From NCBI GenBank assembly GCA_009733715.1, contig WMKJ01000101.1, forward strand, positions 1 to 46,663: a stretch of DNA of 46,663 nt. Reading direction: 5' to 3'. Origin of the DNA: Herpomyces periplanetae. Taxonomy: Eukaryota > Ascomycota > Laboulbeniomycetes > Herpomycetales > Herpomycetaceae. The notes beneath the pieces were generated by a model. That model saw only the letters and a program-made list of their open reading frames with translations, made no database searches and was not told the DNA's origin. The translations under genes were made by a program, and so were the position numbers. This document shows, one piece after another, positions 40,452 through 46,663 of the stretch. Numbering within the stretch: the stretch's first letter is position 1; each line of letters starts with the position of its first letter.

Positions 40452-41483
40452 TCAATCTTGATCTAAGGTTGACTGTGATGGTGGTGGTGGCGTATACCCA
40501 ATTCGCATTGCTTGAATGCGTATTTCCGCCTGGTTAACCGCTTGCTCCGGCCAGTCTTGTAATTGAGCAAGTGTTATTACACTGTTCACAGTAATATTGA
40601 TATAGTTTCGTGAAAACATGGCAGGTTTCCGTAATTGAGAATTGTCGTAATCACCTCCGCCACTCGTGTCATAATCCACTGGCTGAGGTTCATCGGCTAA
40701 GCTTGCTTGATCGGGCAAATGTACATTAACTTTGTGATGTTTTCGGCGAAGTTTTGCCAAATATGCATCGTATTTAGCGGAAACGTATTCTCGACAAACA
40801 AGCGTAATTAATTTATCAAGGCGAGTCGTGATAGAGCGAGCAGTTGATAGAAACATGGCTTGAGCGAACACATCATCTTCATCATAATGTTCCGGCCGTA
40901 CGATTAACGTATCAGATGTATCGGATTCTGTACCGTCAGAATCCAATCGTTTTGCCCACTGGGCTCGAGATTTTCGTTGAAACATTGCTATTAAAGCATC
41001 TTCAAGTGATTCATCATACTTATTACTCTTTGCAACCCCGGGTGACGCATGGGCAGTTTGTCGTTTTCCCGTTAATTTACGCTTGGTAAAGTAAGTTCGT
41101 TCGCGCGCACTAATAGCGTGAAACAAGCATCTTTGGCTGCGTTTGGGGTTAACGTGAAAGTAGGTGTGAAGTTTCTTTGGTGTAATGGTTGATGAACGCA
41201 AAATTTGTTGAACACTGCGATTCATTAACCACAAGCATACGGAAAAATTCCGCGTACGTTGCTCATTCAAGGCACGTATTAATGCCCGTTCACTTGCAAT
41301 CCATGTTAACTTTGTTGTTTTAGTAGCTGGTCCAGCCTCGGTCCAGCGAAACCGCCTCTTCGTCGTCGACGTACTTTGACTCTCACCAGATTCTCGTGAT
41401 TCTGCCTCTTCTGACGTATAATCCGTTACACTGACCTCATCGTTCCCATCATCAGGTCCGGAAAAACATGTCTCCCCATCCAT
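40452..41483 (-). CDS. Unassigned nuclear-type protein, weakly Rrn9-like
   Basis: Intronless 343-residue frame with coding-like composition, set between two well-defined genes. I do not recognise it firmly. Residues 1-45 are acidic and Ser-rich. Then WIASERALIRALNEQRTRNFSVCLWL recalls the Rrn9 domain of RNA polymerase I upstream activation factors, which has a run of Leu-x-x-Ala-Leu followed by Asp/Asn-Leu/Phe-Ser and an aromatic patch. A basic stretch (TKRKLTGKRQ) and KRKSRAQWAKR could be nuclear signals. Two possible helices follow (FLSTARSITTRLDKLITLV and EYVSAKYDAYLAKLRRKHHK). The C-terminus ends in a Pro-rich tail. If the reading is right it would act in rRNA gene transcription. The gene is divergent from ILV1 with only 124 bp between start codons. 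Confidence 0.6.
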   Translation of the reverse strand: MDGETCFSGPDDGNDEVSVTDYTSEEAESRESGESQSTSTTKRRFRWTEAGPATKTTKLTWIASERALIRALNEQRTRNFSVCLWLMNRSVQQILRSSTITPKKLHTYFHVNPKRSQRCLFHAISARERTYFTKRKLTGKRQTAHASPGVAKSNKYDESLEDALIAMFQRKSRAQWAKRLDSDGTESDTSDTLIVRPEHYDEDDVFAQAMFLSTARSITTRLDKLITLVCREYVSAKYDAYLAKLRRKHHKVNVHLPDQASLADEPQPVDYDTSGGGDYDNSQLRKPAMFSRNYINITVNSVITLAQLQDWPEQAVNQAEIRIQAMRIGYTPPPPSQSTLDQD

Positions 41484-41607
41484 CCTGTCCTTCCCGCTTA
41501 CTTAATCACTGTGGAAGAATTGTTAAACGAGACCGCACGTTAGGAAGGATTTTCCAATTATCTCCTGATTATTCTTCGTTGATGAACGATTTGTTTGTGA
41601 ATTCACT
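41484..41607. promoter_or_regulatory. Very short divergent promoter (Rrn9-like gene and ILV1)
   Basis: Only 124 bp separate the two ATGs, so the transcripts must share core promoter DNA or overlap. An open plus-strand frame starts inside the neighbouring gene at 41468 in another phase from ILV1. Its beginning (SRLLNHCGRIVKRDRTLGR) is basic and could be a leader, but no good splice pair joins it to ILV1. Confidence 0.6.
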
Positions 41608-43239
41608 ATGGTTTCTTCAGCAGATCATCGAGGTGCTACTAATAAATTTAATTTGCCCGGTGCATTTGTTCAATCTGATGGTTGTCCGGATTATTTGCGT
41701 CTAATTCTCACGTCAAAAGTGTACGATGTTATACAGGAAACTCCACTTAACAAAGCCGAAAAATTGAGCTCTACATTAGCATGCAATGTTTTACTTAAAC
41801 GTGAAGATTTGAACCCCGTATTCAGCTTTAAACTTCGCGGGGCATACAATAAAATGGCTCACCTTGATCCAGCTAAACGATGGAAAGGTGTAATCGCCTG
41901 TTCGGCAGGAAATCATGCCCAAGGGGTCGCTTATTCAGCTAAGCATCTTAAACTTCCCGCTACTATTATAATGCCAATGGGTACACCTGCTATTAAGTAT
42001 CGAAATGTTTCTCGTCTCGGTAGTTCAGTTATTTTATACGGAGAAGATTTCGATGCTGCGAAAGCTGAAGCTGCTCGCTTAGAGCGTCAATTAGGCTTGA
42101 TTAACATTCCCCCCTTTGATGACCCTTACGTTATCGCTGGACAAGGTACTATTGGCATGGAATTGTTAAGACAGACAGATATTTCTAAATTATCCGCTAT
42201 ATTTTGCTGTGTCGGTGGTGGTGGTTTAATTGCCGGTGTGGGCACTTACGTTAAACGTGTCGCACCGCATATTAAGATTATCGGTGTTGAAACTTACGAT
42301 GCCAACGCTTTTTATCAATCAAGAATGGCTGGCCGTTTAGTCACTTTGAAAGATGTCGGCCTATTCGCTGATGGTACTGCCGTTAAAGTTATGGGGGAAG
42401 AAACCTTCCGTTTAGCTAATCAGGTTGTCGATGATATCATTCTTGTAAACACCGATGAAATATGTGCCGCTATAAAGGACACTTTTGAGGAAACTCGTAG
42501 TATTGTTGAACCTTCTGGGGCACTGGCTGTAGCCGGCCTGAAAAAATTTGTTAAAGCCGCCAGTACTGCGTCAACGGGTCACTTGGATGGTCAATCCCTA
42601 ATTGCAATCTTGTCCGGTGCTAACATGAATTTTGATCGCTTACGCTTCGTCGCTGAACGTGCCGATCTTGGTGAACTAAATGAAGCTTTACTCGTAATCA
42701 CCATTCCTGAAAAGCCCGGTTCATTTTCACGCCTTATCCAGCTTATGAGACCCGATATCTCCGTATCAGAGTTCAGTTATCGATGTTCCGACGTTAAAGA
42801 CGCTCAAATTTTAGTAAGCTTGGATCTATCCAACGTTAAAGATCGTCAGCTCGAATTACAAATGTTACAGGACCGCCTTAGAGCCGATGATATTTTTGTG
42901 TTGGATTGTACGTCAGATGAGCTTGTTAAAACTCACATTCGTTACCTAGCTGGTGGAAAATCTTACGTTCCCAATGAAAGATTATTTATGTTTGAATTTC
43001 CCGAGCGTCAAAGTTCCCTCCAAAATTTCCTCGCTACCCTTCATCCCGATTTGAATATATCTGCTTTTCAATATCGAAATCAAGGTGGTGATATTGCTCG
43101 GGTTCTTGTTGGGTTTCAATGTCCTACCACCGACGAGGATAAGTTGGCCGATTTTCTCTCTCGCGTCAATTATCCCCATATCGAAGTCACCCAAAATCCC
43201 GCTTACAAACTCTTCATGATCCGCAACACGGTCTCGTGA
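41608..43239 (+). CDS. ILV1: Biosynthetic threonine dehydratase (threonine deaminase)
   Basis: Intronless 543-residue frame. It converts threonine to 2-oxobutanoate, the first committed step of isoleucine synthesis, and is feedback-inhibited by isoleucine. It is a PLP fold-type II enzyme: catalytic Lys75 in FSFKLRGAY, cofactor-phosphate loop VGGGGLIAG near residues 202-210, and [10 protein letters not shown]. Two ACT-like regulatory domains follow (about 355-440, starting [18 protein letters not shown], and 455-540, starting [14 protein letters not shown]), as in yeast Ilv1. An in-frame TGA at 41566-41568 blocks any unspliced N-terminal extension. Only 28 residues precede the conserved [15 protein letters not shown], and they do not look like a mitochondrial presequence. 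Yeast Ilv1 has a clear one, so either a leader exon is missed or the enzyme is cytosolic here. Confidence 0.95.
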   Translation: MVSSADHRGATNKFNLPGAFVQSDGCPDYLRLILTSKVYDVIQETPLNKAEKLSSTLACNVLLKREDLNPVFSFKLRGAYNKMAHLDPAKRWKGVIACSAGNHAQGVAYSAKHLKLPATIIMPMGTPAIKYRNVSRLGSSVILYGEDFDAAKAEAARLERQLGLINIPPFDDPYVIAGQGTIGMELLRQTDISKLSAIFCCVGGGGLIAGVGTYVKRVAPHIKIIGVETYDANAFYQSRMAGRLVTLKDVGLFADGTAVKVMGEETFRLANQVVDDIILVNTDEICAAIKDTFEETRSIVEPSGALAVAGLKKFVKAASTASTGHLDGQSLIAILSGANMNFDRLRFVAERADLGELNEALLVITIPEKPGSFSRLIQLMRPDISVSEFSYRCSDVKDAQILVSLDLSNVKDRQLELQMLQDRLRADDIFVLDCTSDELVKTHIRYLAGGKSYVPNERLFMFEFPERQSSLQNFLATLHPDLNISAFQYRNQGGDIARVLVGFQCPTTDEDKLADFLSRVNYPHIEVTQNPAYKLFMIRNTVS

Positions 43240-43408
43240 CCTTATTCGCTCGCTTATTTCCTTTTTTGGAAGTCTTGCCCACTTTTCTCCATCTTACCTT
43301 CCCATCTTTAACCTTCGGACAATCCTTACTCCTTGCCGTACACTTTCTTCTTGCGCTGTCGCAAGTTGCATTTTTCTTTCTCTGCCCTCGCCTCAGTCCC
43401 CCAAAAAA

Positions 43409-46400
43409 ATGCTCCATTCGGTCTGGTCTTGTCTTCCGGTTACGGCCGTTCGATTTTCTCAAGGTCTCCTCTTTTGTGGTCAAGGCGCATACCTGAAAGT
43501 TTACTCAACTGATACTCCCTCCTTTGCCCTGGTATATGAAATACCCATATTCTCACAGGATGAATCTGCTATACATGGTATCTCTATACTCAAGTTTTCG
43601 TCTACCTTTTCACTAATCCTTTTGCGAAATCACTACTCCGTTAACATTGGTAAACTTAACATTCATGCTCAACAGCCCAAAGTGGATATATCAATTACCA
43701 TTACCGCTTCTTACCCTATTCATGATTGGATTTTTGACCTTTCCTTGTTTCATGATTCCCCTCTACATCCTTCCAACCCTTCAAGTCTTAGAGCTGCCTT
43801 AGTTACCGCTCACAATTCTTTTCATATCCTACCAGATTTTGTTACCACTTCTTCTACTGACCCTCCCAACTCACCTCGTTTGCGCTCTCGTGTTATTAAA
43901 CCGAGCGATCAATCTTTACTCTACTCAGCTTCCATTAAGTGGATATCTTTCCATGAATTCCTCGTTGCTTCTGGGCACATCTCCGGTCTTTTCAATCTTT
44001 GGTATGTTTGTGATGTGTCAAATCTTCAATGCCCTTCCACGGCCCCTCTACCCTTCGTCAAGTGCTTCGCTGTTTATTCGCGACATGAAGGTTCCATTTT
44101 TGGCCTTGACATTTCTCCTCCGTTAAAAAATACCAGTTATTCGTTTTCCTCTTCTCGATTTATCGTGTCGTGCAGCGATGATCGATCAATTCGAGTTTGG
44201 AGTACACCACACTTTCCATGTATTACTTCCCGACCCCCTGATTCCCGTCTACAAGATTTTCTTCACGCTAACCTCCCCGTCATCTTTCGTCCTGTCGTTT
44301 CAACATTGGCTCATTCATCCCGCATCTGGCACGTTCAATGGGTATCCGTACACTCAGATTTATTCATCCTATCAGCTGGTGAAGATGCAAACTTAATAAT
44401 TTGGAAACTTTGCCAAAATTCCGTTAATGGCTTTGTCACCTTTTCCTTGCAATCTTTATGTACATTTAATCCACATTTCGGCAAAAATATCTGGGCTCTA
44501 GACTCATTCGTCAATTTTTCCATCCCTGGCGAACAAATCTCCACTGTAGCATGTGTTACCGGTGGAGCCGATGGACGAATTATTGTAACAAGGTATTCTC
44601 ATACTTCCTGCTCTGCGTTAATTCACCCCTCCAATGAACTGCACACCCTCATCTGCCAAAATGATCCTTCCCCACGTGCCTACGCTTTCCTTGGAAAAGC
44701 AAAGCTTCTCCTAAATGACCACGCTGGTCACTTGGTCATTGGATATCCTAGTTCTTCTCATGATAAGCTGCCGTTCTGCGAACGTTGGGCATGCGTAACC
44801 GGAGTACCCACCAAGTTAACAGCCTCGGCCGTACTGGCATTACCGGAGTTGAATGCCGCTCTAGTCGTTGAACATTCTTTTCGCATGATCTACTTTATCG
44901 ATGGTCGCACAAATCATGCTTCTACCATACCACTGAATTCCAGAGCATCTTTGATTTACCCACTCGCTCGGTCATGCCCGTGGCCAACCAATAACGACTA
45001 TTTGGTATGCTGTATAGGCCATTTAATGGTAATAAAGCGTGTCCAACTCTTCATTTTCTCTTATCGTCCCGATACACTTCTCAAGCTTTTATCCACGAAA
45101 ATTCTTAACGTATCTTCCGACGTTATAACGTGTATGCAGCCCATAATATGCAAAGATTCACCAGAAAACTTCACTCTACTAACTGGGACTCGCCACGGCA
45201 AGATTCTGGGCTTTCACTGTTCTCGTCACAATGCAACCAACACCAACGATCCCGTCAACATAAACCCATTCATCCAAACCAGGTTTACTCCCGATGCTGC
45301 AATTACCGATATGACATGGGTAGCATCTCCATCTTCAGCCTTAACATTACTTTACTCAACAGGTCGGGATGGCTTCTTTCGCATCCACGCCATCGACAAC
45401 ATGCACTGTGATAACCTCCACTTAATTCATGAGCTCAAAGTACCCTTCACTTCTGGGCTTGAAGGAATCGTGATTCCACCTACCACCCTGCCCAATTCTA
45501 CACCGAATGCGTACGTTTGGGTATACGGTTTTGACCACAAACACTTCAGGTTAATTGATGTTTTGAGCAGTCAAGAACTGTTCAGTGTACCATGTGGAGG
45601 ATCCAATCGTGTATGGAGTTTTTTACCAATTTTTGAATCAAAAAATCAAACTGCCCGTGGTTCGTGTTTTGCATGGACTCTGAAAAAACGTTTACACCTT
45701 ACCACAGCACAATTGCCATCGTGTCGTATACTGCAAGACGGATCACACGGTCGCGAGATTAAGGCTAGTGCTTGTTGCTCGTTGCCCGACCGTTTCATTT
45801 TTGCCACGGGATCCGAAGATACTGACATCCGTATTTTTACAGCTGAGGATCCTTTGAGTGCTTCGCAGTTGCATTGTAGTGCTATTTTACGACATCATAC
45901 TACCGGCATTCAACACCTCCAATTTTCCCGCACAGGCAATTATCTCTTTAGCAGCGGCGGTGCAGCTGAGTTCTGCGTTTGGCGTCTTCACTATCCAACT
46001 GTGGGCCCGCTTTCTCTCACGGTGAAATTGTGTACCGTGTATCCGTTTGAAGCTTCTCATGCTGATCAACGCATTACAAGCTTCTGTGTTATTTCCGCCC
46101 CACCACCTCCATCCGATGTTACTGAACGCTTTTTCATTATGTTAACTATGTCTGATTCATCCATCTACCTTCTCGCATTGAAATGCCATGACGCAATTTC
46201 AGCGTGCGCTTTCGAATGGAGCACCCTTTTAAACTTTAAAGATCTTGCATGCTGCCTTTATTGCTGTTCATGCATTCCTCTCACACTAGTCACTTCGCAA
46301 TTGTCCCCACGTCAACGTCTCCTCTGTATGTTTACCAGCTCCACTGGCTACCTGGCACACTTTACGTTTGATCTTACCTGGCCTATACACGAGTTACCCG

Positions 46401-46663
46401 GTGTAAATCATGTTCATGTGTCATCCGTTAGGCGTATCCTGGTGCATCAGTCTGCAGTATTATCACTGCAATCCTACGCTATCCCAGGAAACCATCATGG
46501 AGCTACTACTCATATCGCTGTTGTTACAGGTGGGGATGACCAAGCTGTTACTTTTACCCTTCTGGCTTGCGCACCAGACGAGCCTACACACTTGTTACAC
46601 ATCCTTACCATTCCTTCCGCCCACTCTGCCTCAGTAACTTGTATTTCCAATATTATGCCCCAT
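43409..46663 (+). CDS. TRM734: WDR6/Trm734 WD40 protein, 3' end outside the window
   Basis: An open frame of 1085 codons from the ATG at 43409 to the window edge without a stop, so the gene is cut by the window. WDR6 (yeast Trm734/Rtt10) is the WD40 partner that lets Trm7/FTSJ1 methylate the ribose of tRNA wobble position 34. The start is family-like: LPVTAVRFSQGLLFCGQGAY. Diagnostic propeller text follows: RHEGSIFGLDIS, VSCSDDRSIRVWS, HSSRIWHVQW, LSAGEDANLIIWK, FGKNIWAL and VTGGADGRI. A later VTGGDDQAVTF segment comes after HQSAVLSLQSY near the right edge. Codon use is C/T-rich throughout. It lies 169 bp after ILV1 on the same strand, with a pyrimidine-rich leader. Confidence 0.92.
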   Translation, partial: MLHSVWSCLPVTAVRFSQGLLFCGQGAYLKVYSTDTPSFALVYEIPIFSQDESAIHGISILKFSSTFSLILLRNHYSVNIGKLNIHAQQPKVDISITITASYPIHDWIFDLSLFHDSPLHPSNPSSLRAALVTAHNSFHILPDFVTTSSTDPPNSPRLRSRVIKPSDQSLLYSASIKWISFHEFLVASGHISGLFNLWYVCDVSNLQCPSTAPLPFVKCFAVYSRHEGSIFGLDISPPLKNTSYSFSSSRFIVSCSDDRSIRVWSTPHFPCITSRPPDSRLQDFLHANLPVIFRPVVSTLAHSSRIWHVQWVSVHSDLFILSAGEDANLIIWKLCQNSVNGFVTFSLQSLCTFNPHFGKNIWALDSFVNFSIPGEQISTVACVTGGADGRIIVTRYSHTSCSALIHPSNELHTLICQNDPSPRAYAFLGKAKLLLNDHAGHLVIGYPSSSHDKLPFCERWACVTGVPTKLTASAVLALPELNAALVVEHSFRMIYFIDGRTNHASTIPLNSRASLIYPLARSCPWPTNNDYLVCCIGHLMVIKRVQLFIFSYRPDTLLKLLSTKILNVSSDVITCMQPIICKDSPENFTLLTGTRHGKILGFHCSRHNATNTNDPVNINPFIQTRFTPDAAITDMTWVASPSSALTLLYSTGRDGFFRIHAIDNMHCDNLHLIHELKVPFTSGLEGIVIPPTTLPNSTPNAYVWVYGFDHKHFRLIDVLSSQELFSVPCGGSNRVWSFLPIFESKNQTARGSCFAWTLKKRLHLTTAQLPSCRILQDGSHGREIKASACCSLPDRFIFATGSEDTDIRIFTAEDPLSASQLHCSAILRHHTTGIQHLQFSRTGNYLFSSGGAAEFCVWRLHYPTVGPLSLTVKLCTVYPFEASHADQRITSFCVISAPPPPSDVTERFFIMLTMSDSSIYLLALKCHDAISACAFEWSTLLNFKDLACCLYCCSCIPLTLVTSQLSPRQRLLCMFTSSTGYLAHFTFDLTWPIHELPGVNHVHVSSVRRILVHQSAVLSLQSYAIPGNHHGATTHIAVVTGGDDQAVTFTLLACAPDEPTHLLHILTIPSAHSASVTCISNIMPH

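Noticed and set aside
41468-41704. Upstream frame as an ILV1 presequence exon
   Set aside because: No donor/acceptor pair with good consensus joins it to ILV1 in phase; kept only as an observation.
43214-43496. Short frames on both strands between ILV1 and WDR6
   Set aside because: They fall in the pyrimidine-rich WDR6 leader or overlap the ends of real genes, with no family features.
1-46663. CRISPR arrays, transposons, LTR or virus-like relics
   Set aside because: No spaced direct repeats, no transposase, polymerase or capsid motifs in any frame, and no long terminal repeats noticed.

Overview
The window is eukaryotic nuclear DNA that reads as a compact, fairly AT-rich fungal genome. Evidence for a fungus: a tunnel-type (Cet1 family) mRNA 5'-triphosphatase rather than the cysteine-phosphatase type of animals and plants, a stand-alone phosphopantetheine adenylyltransferase, a biosynthetic threonine dehydratase with paired ACT-like domains, and short introns (about 65 to 470 nt) with GTRAGT-like donors and CTAAC/TACTAAT/CTGAC branch sites. 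I cannot name the species. An early-diverging (non-Dikarya) lineage is my guess, not something the sequence proves. I found no convincing mobile element, virus relic, rRNA, tRNA or CRISPR array.

Layout, left to right: MSH6 (+) converges on COX10 (-). Next is CET1 (-), then a 4.1 kb gene-free stretch, then RPN2 (+, one intron). RPN2 converges on NOG2 (-, three introns, one of them 472 nt and full of inverted repeats). NOG2 diverges from NOP7 (+), which converges on SPT5 (-). A phosphopantetheine adenylyltransferase gene (-) diverges from a WDR68-type WD40 gene (+, three introns). PIGU (+, one intron), a very large ING/PHD-finger gene (+) and a lipid phosphate phosphatase gene (+, one inferred intron) follow. 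A poorly recognised gene (-, perhaps Rrn9-like) diverges from ILV1 (+) across only 124 bp. The last gene is WDR6/TRM734 (+), which runs off the right edge.

The genes are housekeeping: mismatch repair, haem A synthesis, mRNA capping and elongation (CET1 and SPT5, which cooperate in other fungi), the proteasome, 60S ribosome assembly (the NOG2/NOP7 divergent pair), coenzyme A synthesis, GPI anchoring, chromatin reading, phospholipid turnover, isoleucine synthesis and tRNA wobble methylation. No new multi-gene system is evident.

The unusual material is mostly non-coding. It includes a structured NOG2 intron that may hold an H/ACA snoRNA, as the yeast NOG2 intron does. There is also a scattered family of alternating purine-pyrimidine tracts, two of which contain perfect 18 to 20 bp palindromes just upstream of start codons. 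CACGTG boxes recur between genes, and an 11-residue repeat forms the Spt5 tail.
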